This document shows positions 47,780 to 57,585 of a DNA stretch of 64,000 nucleotides, piece by piece. Location of the stretch: assembly GCA_021802365.1 (NCBI GenBank), contig JAKAAJ010000001.1, positions 14,587-78,586 on the forward strand. The letters are read 5' to 3'. This stretch comes from Thermoplasmata archaeon. GTDB taxonomy: Archaea; Thermoplasmatota; Thermoplasmata; Thermoplasmatales; Thermoplasmataceae. The notes beneath the pieces were generated by a model that made no database searches, was not told where the DNA came from, and saw only the letters and a program-made list of their open reading frames with translations. Numbering within the stretch: position 1 is the first letter of the stretch; each line of letters starts with the position of its first letter. The position numbers were made by a program, and so were the translations under genes.

Positions 47780-48831
47780 TTCTCCCTCCTCTCTCCATCC
47801 GGCCGCTTACCATTGCTTCCCTTATCTCGTTGATTAAACTGTTTTCTTTTCCCAGGTCCCTGTTCAAATGTCTTCTTTTCCCTTCTGGCGCCAGCAATGT
47901 TACTGTTTCTGGATACAGCACTTCTATGAGGGTTCTCCTCCCGATGATGCTTTGCAGGGTTTTCAGGGGCAGGAATCATGATCCTGTCAAAATCCACCAC
48001 CTTCAGATCAGATATCCTGTCGTGGTCCACAAGCATAATTCCAGTTCCCACAAGTTCATTTTTGTCTGAGTATACGCCAACCCTATCTCCCTTGTGCGGC
48101 TTGCCAAGCACAGCTCTAATCCCTCCAGGAAAGAGGTCGGAACCCATTGATATATTCTTCAAGGAACTTGTCTTTACCACAATTTTTGGAAGGTCCTTCA
48201 ATGGGTAGTCCACTGGGAATAATCCCTTGATCGCCTGGGGATCGCCCCCATCATTTATCATCTGCACAGTATCCTTAAGGTCCTGTAGAGTCATCATCCC
48301 CATGTCCTCAGTGAAAATTCCTGTAGATGTTCGCCTGAGTTCTGCCATCTGAGCCCCAACGCCAAGGGCATAACCTATGTCAGTGCAAAGTGTCCTTATG
48401 TATGTTCCAGACTGGCATCTCACTCTGAATAGAACAAGTTTATCGGCCCTTTCCATGATCTCAATCTTATAAATTTCCCTCTCCCTGAGGGTACGTGCCA
48501 CAGCGGAACGCATGGGAGGGATCTGATATATTCTTCCTGTGAATTCCTGAAAAACATCACTGAGCCTTTCATCCGTGACTTCGTGATACAGGCGCATTAC
48601 ACAGACATACTCCTTTGGCTGTTCGTGAATAATGTCGATGAGTTTTACTGCCTTTCCTGTGGCCATAACCAGGACTCCAGTTACTCCTGGATCCAGTGTG
48701 CCAACATGCCCTACCCTCTGAATTCCTGTTATCTCCCTGACCCAGTAGTCGACCTGATGGCTGGTTGGCCCTTTGGGTTTGTCTATGACAATGAAAGAAT
48801 CATTGAATTTTGTTGCAATGTCTGATGGCAA
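47749..48831 (-). CDS. cbf5: tRNA/rRNA pseudouridine synthase Cbf5
   Basis: A 360-residue TruB-type pseudouridine synthase, catalytic subunit of H/ACA particles. FIVIDKPKGPTSHQV is near the N-terminus, the catalytic Asp in HVGTLDPGVTGVL at about residue 46, and CQSGTYIRTLC follows. A PUA domain spans about 222-292. Residues from about 293 are a basic, low-complexity tail (PGKRKQF, KRPDGERREKWKKR). It overlaps cmk by 32 bases. Confidence 0.93.
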   Translation of the reverse strand: MPSDIATKFNDSFIVIDKPKGPTSHQVDYWVREITGIQRVGHVGTLDPGVTGVLVMATGKAVKLIDIIHEQPKEYVCVMRLYHEVTDERLSDVFQEFTGRIYQIPPMRSAVARTLREREIYKIEIMERADKLVLFRVRCQSGTYIRTLCTDIGYALGVGAQMAELRRTSTGIFTEDMGMMTLQDLKDTVQMINDGGDPQAIKGLFPVDYPLKDLPKIVVKTSSLKNISMGSDLFPGGIRAVLGKPHKGDRVGVYSDKNELVGTGIMLVDHDRISDLKVVDFDRIMIPAPENPAKHHREENPHRSAVSRNSNIAGARREKKTFEQGPGKRKQFNQRDKGSNGKRPDGERREKWKKRPQRKR

Positions 48832-49336
48832 TTTCAGCTACCTCGTCCGCAAGCATATCGTCAGTGTTTATATATAGATCATAGAAAGAGTGATCAGAAT
48901 AATCCAGGCCGTAAAGCTGCAGGTACCTCATATGCTCCGATCTTTCTCTGGACCTGATAAGATCCTTCAGCGAATCATCGTCAGAATGCGATTCTCTGTT
49001 TCTGACCCTTTTAAATCTAACATTTTCGGACGCATCAAGAAATATCTTGAGTGCCTCAATTCCATTTTTGCTGCAAAGCCAACCTGCCAGCCTTGACTCA
49101 AAAACAATATTATCATGCTCCCTGAGGTAGTTTAGCTGCATGTTATCCAGGTCCAGATCTATCTCCCTGTGTGTTTCCGAAAATGTGTTAAACTCCTCAA
49201 CTGTCATTCCATGTTTTTTTGCCTCTTCCCGGAATATGCTGCCTCCAGAAAAAAATTGAAGATCAAGTTTCTTGGCTATGATCTTTCCGACTGTGGATTT
49301 CCCGCTTCCAATGGGCCCACTAATTGTAATTCTCAT
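48800..49336 (-). CDS. cmk: Cytidylate kinase
   Basis: A 178-residue archaeal-type CMP/dCMP kinase. The P-loop GPIGSGKST is at residues 7-15, and RLAGWLC and RVRNRESHSDDD hold CMP-binding and lid residues. It sits between the DUF106 gene and cbf5, the standard archaeal order, and overlaps both neighbours (17 and 32 bases). Confidence 0.93.
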   Translation of the reverse strand: MRITISGPIGSGKSTVGKIIAKKLDLQFFSGGSIFREEAKKHGMTVEEFNTFSETHREIDLDLDNMQLNYLREHDNIVFESRLAGWLCSKNGIEALKIFLDASENVRFKRVRNRESHSDDDSLKDLIRSRERSEHMRYLQLYGLDYSDHSFYDLYINTDDMLADEVAEIAIRHCNKIQ

Positions 49337-50039
49337 TGAAAGCTAACTCTTTCTTCTCAAGTTTCTTGAGTTTGTATGTGAAATCGAAGTACTTGATAAG
49401 CATGGTGGCAAGGTAACCTATAACAAGAGATGTGAAAGCGTATGTGATCATCCAGTATTCTGCAACAGAAATGTGGGATGACACCACATTGATGTTAAAA
49501 TTCCATGGATAGGCTACGATCTTGTAGTGCAGTTTGTCAATGAAGTAGTATACCCATGCAAACAGCAGTAGGGTGAAGAACGAAAGGACCATCAGAGGCT
49601 TGGTGGTGTTCATGCTCTGCTGCATCTGCTCAGTGCTCATCTGCATCCTCATTTTCTGAAGCTTCTGTATCTTGTCCTTCTCGTTCTTCCTGTATGCCTC
49701 TCTGAATACTTTATTGAAGGCCTGTTGCCTCTGCTGGAGGCGGCCCATCTTTATCCAGTCTGTGAAGAAATACCTGGGTATGGATGTTACCAGTCCTATC
49801 AGGACACCTACAAGCACAATCGTGAGAAGGGGGTATTTGTAATTGAATCCAATCAGCGGAATCAGAACAACGGATAGAGCTCCTCCAACGTCATTCCTGA
49901 GAGTTGTGTTGGAAATGATTGTTATATTAACCAGAAGAATCAGCATATAGATCATTGTGAATGTAAGCTGAGATTTCTGTGCCTGAGCCTGTTCAGGGGA
50001 CATTTGTGGCCGTGTGGATGTGCGCTGATTGTTAGGCAT
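49320..50039 (-). CDS. DUF106 membrane protein (Oxa1/EMC3-like insertase)
   Basis: A 239-residue protein of the archaeal DUF106 family, related to YidC/Oxa1/EMC3. Three to five hydrophobic segments are seen, with a charged cytosolic coiled region between them (about residues 105-140, RQQAFNKVFREAYRKNEKDK) and Met-rich MRMQMSTEQMQQSM, typical of a substrate-contacting loop. Its place next to secY and adk is conserved and supports a role in membrane-protein insertion. Confidence 0.85.
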   Translation of the reverse strand: MPNNQRTSTRPQMSPEQAQAQKSQLTFTMIYMLILLVNITIISNTTLRNDVGGALSVVLIPLIGFNYKYPLLTIVLVGVLIGLVTSIPRYFFTDWIKMGRLQQRQQAFNKVFREAYRKNEKDKIQKLQKMRMQMSTEQMQQSMNTTKPLMVLSFFTLLLFAWVYYFIDKLHYKIVAYPWNFNINVVSSHISVAEYWMITYAFTSLVIGYLATMLIKYFDFTYKLKKLEKKELAFNENYN

Positions 50040-50586
50040 TTTTCATCAACCTGCGTACTATATTCTGTGCTGCTAATTCAGCTTTTCCATCCTCATTTTT
50101 TATAAGGGAAACAGTAGCGCCAGTGTATATTGAACATGACGCAACAAAGGATCTGTTGATCGACTGATGCTCAATAATATCATCGAGCATTTCAGAATCC
50201 CTAGATCTTGTCCCGTCTGAGGTTCTTCGTTTCAGGATAGATTCTGGATCCGCTTCAATCACGAAATAAGCGGAGCATTTCAGTTCGCGAATAACCCATT
50301 CAGGCAATCCAGGCATGTAACCGTCTGGTGTCTTGATAGTCATGTGCGTGTCAATAACGACATTCTCCATCTTACCAATTGCAGCTGAAGCTTTCTTCTG
50401 GAGATTGATCTGCGTGTCTATTGGAAGTTTGCGCAGCTCATCCCTGCTTTTGACTAGCCCTATGTCACGGGCCATTTCATACATCAGTGTGCCGAAATTT
50501 ATTATTTCATAATCTGTCTTCTTTTTAAGCATTTCAAGGACGGTGGACTTGCCCACCCCCGGAATGCCAGAGACTACAACCCGCAT
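50032..50586 (-). CDS. adkA: Adenylate kinase, archaeal type
   Basis: A 184-residue adenylate kinase with P-loop SGIPGVGKST at residues 6-15, NFGTLMYEMA in the AMP site and ADPESILKRR in the lid. It begins 1 base before the secY stop and overlaps the DUF106 gene by 8 bases. SecY-Adk-DUF106-Cmk is a widespread archaeal order. Confidence 0.94.
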   Translation of the reverse strand: MRVVVSGIPGVGKSTVLEMLKKKTDYEIINFGTLMYEMARDIGLVKSRDELRKLPIDTQINLQKKASAAIGKMENVVIDTHMTIKTPDGYMPGLPEWVIRELKCSAYFVIEADPESILKRRTSDGTRSRDSEMLDDIIEHQSINRSFVASCSIYTGATVSLIKNEDGKAELAAQNIVRRLMKNA

Positions 50587-52350
50587 CTAAGCACCTGCAA
50601 AGAACTGCCTTATGACCGGGTGCATCTCCATCATCTGCTCTTTGCCCATGGCCTCATAGAACTGTATCACAATTCCAACGGCCAATAGAAGGCCTGTACC
50701 GCTTGTGTTCCCCACCGTCCCAATGAGGTTAGCCCCCGCCGCGAGTAAACCGACGATTGCACCACTGAATACCGTTATTGCAGGTATGTATTTCTTCAGA
50801 ACTTTCTCAATGACTTTCGGATCTCGCCTGAATCCTGGGATCTGCATGCCACTTGACATTATCTGCTTTGCAACAGCTGATGGCCCCATGTTTGTGGTTT
50901 CAATCCAGAACTTGGCAAATATCACAGACGCGATGATCATGAATGCAAGGAACACGAGTATGTGTATAGCTTCCTCCCATCCTGCATGGCCAAACAGTAC
51001 ATTCTGATAGGAAGATGGCTGTAATATTGGAAACAGCCAGTCCGATAAACCATTTGGAGAGTACAGGTAGTAGGCTAAACCACCCATTGGCGTCGTGGAT
51101 GATATTCCAGTAACCGAACTTACCTGGGCCGCTGTTGGATAGGATCCTAAAAGGGGATTATGCCCCAGAACAGGAATCTTACTCAGAACCGGAGAGCTCC
51201 AGAAGAGCAGAGTCCACATTGACACATTGGCAAGCAATGCTGTGGCAAGTATGACAGGTATATTTGATGCGTAAAGCAGCTGCAGGGGGTATCTTCCTCT
51301 TGCACCCCGCACACGTTCATGAGCGATCGGGAGCTCAATTTTGCTGCTCTGGAAATATGCGACTATAAAGAATATCAGAATTGTCCCAATAAGTGCTATC
51401 ATTGGGTTTGGCTGCTGGAACAGCACGCTAAGGACACCATTTGACAGAAGCGAACTGCCTGATGAGTGTGTGATTATGAAAAGCATCTTTGGAAGTGCAC
51501 CTGCTGGAGGATTGCTCAAGGAAAGCGGGGCCCCTATGGTGGTTGGAATCCAGCTGAATGTTCCTGTCACTAGCTGTTGTGAAACACCCGCTGCAATGAA
51601 CAGTGATATTCCTGAGCCAATTCCGTACTTGGAAACCACTTCGTCCATCAGGAATACAAGGTATGATCCGAAGAAAAGCTGGAGAACGACAATTGATTCA
51701 GCTAGGAAGTGGCCAAATCCAGGGGCTACAGCATTGAGGCTTGATACAAGGCTTGCATCTGGAACTATGTACCCGAATGCCTGAGGGATGGCTTCAACGA
51801 ATATCATTATAATTACCAGGAGTTTCTGAACACCCTGATATATTGCCCTATCTTCTGAATTCTGAAGGTCTATGTTGAATATCTTAGCTCCAGCGAATAA
51901 CTGCATAACTATACTTGCAGTGACAATCGGGCCAATTCCCAGGTCCATTAGGGACCCGCTTGCACCGGCAAATATAGCTCTGAAGGACGCAAATACATCA
52001 ATTGTCTGCGAAGCGTTAAGCCCATAGACATAAACGTTAGTGAGTGCAAAATAGAGAATTACAACAAGGGCTGTCCACATCAGTTTGTATTTGAACTTGA
52101 CATGCCCCTTTGCCTTTTTGACTGCAGGCAGCTTGGAGGTGAGATATTCCAACCCGTAAAGTTTGCTGTTTTTCGGGCCGTTATAACTGAAAACCAAATA
52201 ACCTATGACAAAAACAGGTGCCAGTAGCACGGCTGCAACCAATACCTGCAGGATTGGATAATGGCTGATGTACCAGAAGGCAGCAACCAGAAGCCCGTAA
52301 ATAATTACGAGCGGAATGGCTACTCCCTTACGCCGCTGAATCTCCCTCAT
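50587..52350 (-). CDS. secY: Preprotein translocase subunit SecY
   Basis: A 587-residue channel protein with ten transmembrane segments. The plug and second segment area holds FAGASGSLMDLGIGPIVTASIVMQL, and the later SKYGIGSGISLFIAAG and PIAHERVRGARGRYP cytosolic loops are typical. It is longer than many archaeal SecY (about 430-490), mainly through an extra external loop of about 80 residues (PVLGHNPLLGSYPTAAQ onward). It overlaps uL15 by 23 bases. Confidence 0.95.
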   Translation of the reverse strand: MREIQRRKGVAIPLVIIYGLLVAAFWYISHYPILQVLVAAVLLAPVFVIGYLVFSYNGPKNSKLYGLEYLTSKLPAVKKAKGHVKFKYKLMWTALVVILYFALTNVYVYGLNASQTIDVFASFRAIFAGASGSLMDLGIGPIVTASIVMQLFAGAKIFNIDLQNSEDRAIYQGVQKLLVIIMIFVEAIPQAFGYIVPDASLVSSLNAVAPGFGHFLAESIVVLQLFFGSYLVFLMDEVVSKYGIGSGISLFIAAGVSQQLVTGTFSWIPTTIGAPLSLSNPPAGALPKMLFIITHSSGSSLLSNGVLSVLFQQPNPMIALIGTILIFFIVAYFQSSKIELPIAHERVRGARGRYPLQLLYASNIPVILATALLANVSMWTLLFWSSPVLSKIPVLGHNPLLGSYPTAAQVSSVTGISSTTPMGGLAYYLYSPNGLSDWLFPILQPSSYQNVLFGHAGWEEAIHILVFLAFMIIASVIFAKFWIETTNMGPSAVAKQIMSSGMQIPGFRRDPKVIEKVLKKYIPAITVFSGAIVGLLAAGANLIGTVGNTSGTGLLLAVGIVIQFYEAMGKEQMMEMHPVIRQFFAGA

Positions 52351-52768
52351 CAGTTTCTACCGTAATACCCTGAGCATTAAGCTTGTTTAATGCTTTTTCG
52401 GTCACCTTCGAAACTTTAATCACTGACTTCTCCCTAAAATCTCCCGAACCAAGAAGCTTGTCATAACCTGCCCCTTTAAGATCGATGTTGAAGGTTCCAT
52501 TCTCCTCCTTTGCAAATCCCCTCTTTACCAGGGAATCCATAAGATTTGAAAGTTCACCAAGTGTTATAGGAACGACCGGTTTAGAAGGATGATGACTCGT
52601 GAAACCATGGACACCGAAATGGTCTCGATCATATTTCAGAAGCCAGACTGAGTGGTGCTTTCCAAGGCCCGCCATTCCGCTTCCTCCTTTCTTTCCCTTT
52701 CCTCGTCCGGCTTTCATCCCCCGGCCGTAGTGCCCTCCTCTTAACTTCTTAGTTCTGGTCCTTACCAT
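52328..52768 (-). CDS. rpl15: Ribosomal protein uL15
   Basis: A 146-residue 50S protein with the Gly/Arg-rich head [22 protein letters not shown] and a typical archaeal C-terminal domain. It overlaps uL30 by 20 bases and secY by 23 bases. Confidence 0.95.
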   Translation of the reverse strand: MVRTRTKKLRGGHYGRGMKAGRGKGKKGGSGMAGLGKHHSVWLLKYDRDHFGVHGFTSHHPSKPVVPITLGELSNLMDSLVKRGFAKEENGTFNIDLKGAGYDKLLGSGDFREKSVIKVSKVTEKALNKLNAQGITVETDEGDSAA

Positions 52769-53246
52769 TCATATCAACTCCAGGCTTTATCATTCTCATT
52801 ATCAGGTTGTTGATCTCCTTTCCTCTGTAGCCGGCCGATCCACCCTGCAGGAAATTCTTCCTTATTGCCTCGTATCCTCCCTTTGGTGGGTTCAATCGTA
52901 TTACGGGAACTATGTTCTCAATATCAGAGAATTTCTTTTTCCCTGTTACAAGGGCCTTTGCAAGTGTCTTGTATGTCTTATATCCGGAGATTTCAGACAG
53001 ATTCTCCTCAGACAATGGCTTTCTTCCCCTGAGAAGTGCCCTGTTCTCCAGCAGTGCCTCCACAGTATGTTCATCGACCTCGCCCCATGTGAGGTAGTCC
53101 TTTGCTGTCTGAAGCATAGCTCTGAAGTTGTCGTTGTCTTCCACAAAAACGAGATGATTGATCTTGTGGAGCCTTAGAAGCTCAGTCGTCTTCTGGGCCT
53201 GAGGCCTGATTCCTGTTTCCCCCCTAATCCTGATTACTGCTAGCAT
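52749..53246 (-). CDS. rpl30: Ribosomal protein uL30
   Basis: A 165-residue 50S protein of the long archaeal form. [12 protein letters not shown] is at the N-terminus, and the later [16 protein letters not shown] block is characteristic. It overlaps uS5 by 23 bases. Confidence 0.95.
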   Translation of the reverse strand: MLAVIRIRGETGIRPQAQKTTELLRLHKINHLVFVEDNDNFRAMLQTAKDYLTWGEVDEHTVEALLENRALLRGRKPLSEENLSEISGYKTYKTLAKALVTGKKKFSDIENIVPVIRLNPPKGGYEAIRKNFLQGGSAGYRGKEINNLIMRMIKPGVDMNGKDQN

Positions 53247-53892
53247 TTGCTACACTCCCCGAATATATTGGCGTACTGATCTTCAGCGACGCATTTATTT
53301 TCATTTTGGCTGTTCTCTTCATGCAGTCAAAAGATGCAAGAGCATAATTCACTGTTGTTTTAGTATGGCCCGCAGATACCCCCCAGGCATCTTCTATTCC
53401 TGCCATCCTCAGTATAATCTTTGGAATATCTCCAACTGCCCGTCCAACACCCTGTGGCGCCGGTTTAAGTGTTACTTCCACGGAACCGGATTTGCCTGTC
53501 ACTAAAAATGGAAGCGTATGGGCACGACCGCAACCACACTCCCAGGATCCACAGCCCCTTTTAACCTCTATCAGGTTAAGTTTGGCGTTGTTTATTGCCT
53601 TTCTAATGGCGGGTGCTGCCTCTTTAGCCTTTCCTCTGCCCAGCCCTATGTATCCATCCTCGTTACCAACCACAGCGGTAACTGAGTAACTCATCCTTCT
53701 GCCGGAGTCTGTCATTCTCTGGGCCCTTTCTATATCTATTACCTCGTCCTTCAGATTAGGAACAAGATAGTCCACTATCTGGTACTCCTTCAGAGGGAGT
53801 TTGGCCCTTAGGGCTTCTGAAATTGTCTTTATTTCACCAGAGGCAACCATCTTCCCTAGCTGGGTCTTTGGTATCCATGTTTCATCTGCCAT
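53224..53892 (-). CDS. rps5: Ribosomal protein uS5
   Basis: A 222-residue 30S protein. The S5 double-stranded-RNA-binding-like domain ([20 protein letters not shown], about residues 72-91) and the C-terminal [16 protein letters not shown] block are clear. Its ATG shares one base with the stop of uL18. Confidence 0.96.
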   Translation of the reverse strand: MADETWIPKTQLGKMVASGEIKTISEALRAKLPLKEYQIVDYLVPNLKDEVIDIERAQRMTDSGRRMSYSVTAVVGNEDGYIGLGRGKAKEAAPAIRKAINNAKLNLIEVKRGCGSWECGCGRAHTLPFLVTGKSGSVEVTLKPAPQGVGRAVGDIPKIILRMAGIEDAWGVSAGHTKTTVNYALASFDCMKRTAKMKINASLKISTPIYSGSVANASSNQD

Positions 53893-54377
53893 CAGTTCGC
53901 CTCCAATTTAGCTTTAAGATTCTGCAACGTGTCAGGAAGTTTCTTCTTCAGGTGTGTTCCATCTAGCCTCTTTTTGTCAGGAAATATTGATTTGTCATGT
54001 GGAACCTTTATACCGCTATCCGTGAACCCTTTCAATGCAGCCGCTATTCTTCCCCCCTTTATTATGTTATAGCGTCCGGTGTCCAGGACTGCTTCCTTGA
54101 GCTTCAGCTTTTTTGCCTTCAATCCTGCAAGGTATCCTGTAAGATAGCAGATGGGAACGGTATTCCCATCAAGTGCTGAGTCAATCTTAGCAAGATTCTT
54201 CTCAGTCACTGTAAGAAGGATTTTATCACCAATAGGATCGAACTCTGCAATTTCTATCACAATGCCTCTGTTGGTGGGCCTGACTATGAGCCTTGGAAGG
54301 CCAGATTTAAGGAGTTTGAGCCTTTTAGGGTAATTGGTAAGACCTAGTTTTCTCCTCTTCTGTACAAGTCTCTGCAT
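53892..54377 (-). CDS. rpl18: Ribosomal protein uL18
   Basis: A 161-residue 5S-rRNA-binding protein of the 50S central protuberance. LPRLIVRPTNRGIVIEI lies near the N-terminus, with GRIAAALKGFTDSGIKVPH later. It joins eL19 end to start. Confidence 0.95.
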   Translation of the reverse strand: MQRLVQKRRKLGLTNYPKRLKLLKSGLPRLIVRPTNRGIVIEIAEFDPIGDKILLTVTEKNLAKIDSALDGNTVPICYLTGYLAGLKAKKLKLKEAVLDTGRYNIIKGGRIAAALKGFTDSGIKVPHDKSIFPDKKRLDGTHLKKKLPDTLQNLKAKLEAN

Positions 54378-54832
54378 TATTTCTCACCCCTCATTTCTCC
54401 GCTGGCCTTAATGTGTGAGGCAAGCTGTGCTCTTGACTTAAATGAGCCACCCTTAATCTGGAGGTAGTATTTTCTGAAGGTTTTGCTGTCGATCTGGTTA
54501 TTGGCCTTCATAGTCCGCAGTTCACTTCTCAGAGCCCTGATTGTGCTGATCCATCTGTCTTTTCTGGGGAATCTTGCATATTTTGTGCCCCTGAGGGAAC
54601 CAGGACCCCTCCTCCTCTCCTTCGAGAGCTGCACTATCCTCTTCTTCAGTCTGCTGTTTGAATTTCCCTTTTTCTGCTTTAGCTGTATCACATGTCTCTC
54701 TATCAGTTCCCTGATGTCTTCTCTGGATGCAGCTTCCAGAACCTGTTCAATGCTGTTTGTATCGATCCATACTCGTGAAATCCCTGATTTGAATTCTTCT
54801 GCAGCGATTCTCTTTGCCGAAACTACTTTCAT
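54377..54832 (-). CDS. rpl19e: Ribosomal protein eL19
   Basis: A 151-residue archaeal/eukaryotic 50S protein. [19 protein letters not shown] lies at the start, the very basic [20 protein letters not shown] in the middle, and a helical C-terminus follows. It overlaps eL32 by 4 bases. Confidence 0.95.
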   Translation of the reverse strand: MKVVSAKRIAAEEFKSGISRVWIDTNSIEQVLEAASREDIRELIERHVIQLKQKKGNSNSRLKKRIVQLSKERRRGPGSLRGTKYARFPRKDRWISTIRALRSELRTMKANNQIDSKTFRKYYLQIKGGSFKSRAQLASHIKASGEMRGEK

Positions 54833-55248
54833 TTTACAACACCCGGGTTAAGAACTCTTACGCCGAGTTCCTCCGCACGGGAGATTATCTGCTCCCGCTT
54901 TCTAGCACCAACGGAGTGGCCTATTCTTGCTGCCTCCCTGTCAGGGTTAAGGACAGACAGGTCCTCCGGGTTATACACCATTATCTCCTTGAAGCCGGAT
55001 GGGTGCAATCCCCTTACCTTACCTGGTCCCCCATACCCCGCATCAACGATAGGTGGTCTCCTTGCGAGCTGTTCCCTCATCTTGGAATGTTTTCCCCTTG
55101 GTTTTCTCCAGGAGTCACCAAGCTTCTTGTACCTGAACCATTCCTGCCTTCTGAATTCAACCCTTCTTCTGGCCTGTTCATTCTTGATTTTCAGTAATCT
55201 CTTTTCGTTATTGTCCAATACCGGTTTTCTAAGCACCATTCTATTCAC
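54829..55248 (-). CDS. rpl32e: Ribosomal protein eL32
   Basis: A 139-residue 50S protein. The block [20 protein letters not shown] and [21 protein letters not shown] are diagnostic. The uL6 stop is only 2 bases upstream. Confidence 0.95.
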   Translation of the reverse strand: MNRMVLRKPVLDNNEKRLLKIKNEQARRRVEFRRQEWFRYKKLGDSWRKPRGKHSKMREQLARRPPIVDAGYGGPGKVRGLHPSGFKEIMVYNPEDLSVLNPDREAARIGHSVGARKREQIISRAEELGVRVLNPGVVK

Positions 55249-55250
55249 CG

Positions 55251-55787
55251 TCAGAGAAGGTAAATTCCATCCTGAAATACCCTCAGGTCGAATCCCTTGA
55301 TCTTTGTGGCCCTCTCAACATTGGCTGCAGTTTCGCCAAGTTCTCTCTTATCTATTCCAGATATGAATACCCTGTCCCCCTTTACAGAGACTTTTGAACT
55401 TCCAATGATAGATGCCGTCCTTGCAGAGCGCTCACCAAGGAAGTTTTCTATCACAACGCTGTTTCCCCTAACGGAAACTCTCATTGGGAAATGTGTATAG
55501 TCAATCTTCATTTCGTATTCGAAACCAGACTGAACACCCTGGAACATATTCCTGATTTCAGATGCCCAAGTTCCAACTATTCCCTTGGTCCTCTTGTTAT
55601 TCTTGCTGCTGAGTATCGTTACTTTGCGGCCATGGACAGAAACACGGACATAGTTGTCCAGCATGTTTCTGCTGACCTCTCCAAGCTTTCCTTTAACCTT
55701 GACAAGGCCTTTGACCTCTTTTATCTCAGTGCCCTGAGGTGCTTCAAAGCTCCATTCCTCTTTCCAGTTAATCATTCTCTTCACCAT
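55251..55787 (-). CDS. rpl6: Ribosomal protein uL6
   Basis: A 178-residue 50S protein with the duplicated L6 fold. [18 protein letters not shown] and [11 protein letters not shown] mark the two halves. Its start directly follows the stop of uS8. Confidence 0.95.
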   Translation of the reverse strand: MVKRMINWKEEWSFEAPQGTEIKEVKGLVKVKGKLGEVSRNMLDNYVRVSVHGRKVTILSSKNNKRTKGIVGTWASEIRNMFQGVQSGFEYEMKIDYTHFPMRVSVRGNSVVIENFLGERSARTASIIGSSKVSVKGDRVFISGIDKRELGETAANVERATKIKGFDLRVFQDGIYLL

Positions 55788-56177
55788 TCAGTAAACGTAA
55801 GCCAGAAGTTTGCCTCCCAGACCCTGGTTTCTTGCCTCGATGTGACTCATAACTCCCTTTGTTGTGGTGAGTATGAGAATTCCAAAATCCTGGGCTGGAA
55901 GATACCTTGCCTCATACTTTCCAAGGCTTGCACTCTTAACAGGAAGCCTCGGTTTGATAATACCACAGTTGTTTATGGTATCACTTAGTTCAATCCTGAA
56001 TTTTCCTCCCCTGTTCTCGTCAACCACTTCGAAGCTCTTGAGGTAATTGTACTCCTGCATCACTTTCAGCACTCTACCAAGCAGCAGAGCAGCTGGTTCT
56101 GCCTCAATGAACTTTCTGCCAGTTCTAGACGCACTTTTTATTGAGTTTATTATGTCATTTAATGGATCATGTCTCAT
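55788..56177 (-). CDS. rps8: Ribosomal protein uS8
   Basis: A 129-residue 16S-binding 30S protein. DPLNDIINSIKSASRTGRK lies at the start, and FGILILTTTKGVMSHIEA with GLGGKLLAYVY at the end, as in archaeal homologues. Confidence 0.95.
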   Translation of the reverse strand: MRHDPLNDIINSIKSASRTGRKFIEAEPAALLLGRVLKVMQEYNYLKSFEVVDENRGGKFRIELSDTINNCGIIKPRLPVKSASLGKYEARYLPAQDFGILILTTTKGVMSHIEARNQGLGGKLLAYVY

Positions 56178-56189
56178 ATGTAGATCACC

Positions 56190-56351
56190 TTAGCTGTATT
56201 TTTTGAACCCTATACTGGGGGCGGTATCCCTAAAGCACTGTCTGCACAGCCTTATACCATACCTTCTGACCATTCCTCTCTTTCTTCCGCACCTGAGGCA
56301 TCCCTCTTTGTGCCCGAATTTTCTCTTAGGTTCCAATTTAATCTGTGCCAT
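56190..56351 (-). CDS. rps14: Ribosomal protein uS14 (zinc form)
   Basis: A 53-residue 30S head protein found by translating the gap between uS8 and uL5. It has two CxxC pairs, CLRCGRKRG and CRQCFRDTA, and the tail IGFKKYS. The start ATG 56349-56351 lies 5 bases after the uL5 stop. The position between uL5 and uS8 is the standard one. Confidence 0.95.
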   Translation of the reverse strand: MAQIKLEPKRKFGHKEGCLRCGRKRGMVRRYGIRLCRQCFRDTAPSIGFKKYS

Positions 56352-56356
56352 ATGAA

Positions 56357-56878
56357 TTACCTCAGGACCGTTACCTTGAACTTAGACTCCATGAATTTCA
56401 TAGCATCTTCCCTTGGGATACGTATTCTTCTGGATACTGGAGCAGAACCAACTTTCCTTCTTGAAAGCCTGTACCCACCTTTTCTCTTAAGGACAACGGC
56501 AACATCGAAACCGAATATACCGATATCTGGATCGTATTTCATTCCCTCAAAGTCAGTGTAGTCAGCAATGCCAAAGTATGCGTTTCCCTGGCTGTCGAAT
56601 GAGTAGTGCTGTATTTTATATTCCCTGGCATCGAGTGCCTTGTTGAGGAATGTTTCAGCATCCTCCTTTCTCAGCGTAACTTTGGCGCCTATTTGGAGCC
56701 CCTTCCTTATATTGAAGTCCCTTACAGTTCTCTTTGATGTTGTCAGAACAGGCTTGTGGTTAGTGATCATCTCAAGGACCTTTGCTGCCTTATTCAGCCT
56801 GTCCCCTGCCTGCCCTGCCCCGATATTGACAACAACCTTGTCAATGGTGATTTCTGACATCTGATTTTGCTTGCTCAA
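56357..56878 (-). CDS. rpl5: Ribosomal protein uL5
   Basis: A 173-residue 5S-rRNA-binding 50S protein. [20 protein letters not shown] lies near the start, and [20 protein letters not shown] near the end. It overlaps eS4 by 4 bases. Confidence 0.95.
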   Translation of the reverse strand: MSKQNQMSEITIDKVVVNIGAGQAGDRLNKAAKVLEMITNHKPVLTTSKRTVRDFNIRKGLQIGAKVTLRKEDAETFLNKALDAREYKIQHYSFDSQGNAYFGIADYTDFEGMKYDPDIGIFGFDVAVVLKRKGGYRLSRRKVGSAPVSRRIRIPREDAMKFMESKFKVTVLR

Positions 56879-57585
56879 TTGCTGACACCTCCCTGAATAT
56901 CAAATGAGTATTTCGAACTTGAAATAACAAAGGCGTAATTAGAGATTGTAGAGAAACCCTCTTCAAAGTGAACAAGGTTCTTTCCAGATGATTCCTTAAC
57001 TTCCACGGATTTTATGGTACCAATTGTCCCTACGTGCTCTCCACCTGTAAGGAATGCCCTGTTTCCTGGCTGCATCTTCAGAACATGGTTAATGCTCTTC
57101 TTGGGAAGACCCGAAATGATGACATCACCTGTTGCAATGTCCTTCCTGTCGGTAAGCATATTTGTCCCATCATGGAAAACAAGCATGAATTTGTCATGTC
57201 CCACAGAGACTTTGTCCATAACCTTCAGCGGTTTCTCAACTGCCTTGTCGGAAGTCTGTTCCTTGACTATAAGCCTTCCCTTTCTGTCATACAGAACTCT
57301 ATAATGCTTATCGATAGGCAAAACAGATAGAGAATCCATGAATCCTACGCCCTGCCTTCTCTCCTTCAGCCTCTTACCGTCAACGCTGACTGCTCCGCTA
57401 TTTATCATCCTTGTGACTTCCCTTTCCTTGTCTCCAAGATTAAGGTAGTCTCTTAGAACATTCAACGCTGGAACGCTATCAATGGAATTATGTTTTCCTG
57501 GGAGTGGGCTTACACCCCAGAAATGGGTCTTCCTTGGCAGCTTCACGGAGCGTGAAACAACCAGTCTCTTTGTCTTATTGATCAT
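56875..57585 (-). CDS. rps4e: Ribosomal protein eS4
   Basis: A 236-residue 30S protein with an N-terminal S4-type RNA-binding domain (REVTRMINSGAVSVDGKRL, about residues 58-76) followed by the KOW-like and eS4 domains (GEHVGTIGTIKSVEVKESSG). It overlaps the end of uL24 by 11 bases. Confidence 0.95.
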   Translation of the reverse strand: MINKTKRLVVSRSVKLPRKTHFWGVSPLPGKHNSIDSVPALNVLRDYLNLGDKEREVTRMINSGAVSVDGKRLKERRQGVGFMDSLSVLPIDKHYRVLYDRKGRLIVKEQTSDKAVEKPLKVMDKVSVGHDKFMLVFHDGTNMLTDRKDIATGDVIISGLPKKSINHVLKMQPGNRAFLTGGEHVGTIGTIKSVEVKESSGKNLVHFEEGFSTISNYAFVISSSKYSFDIQGGVSN

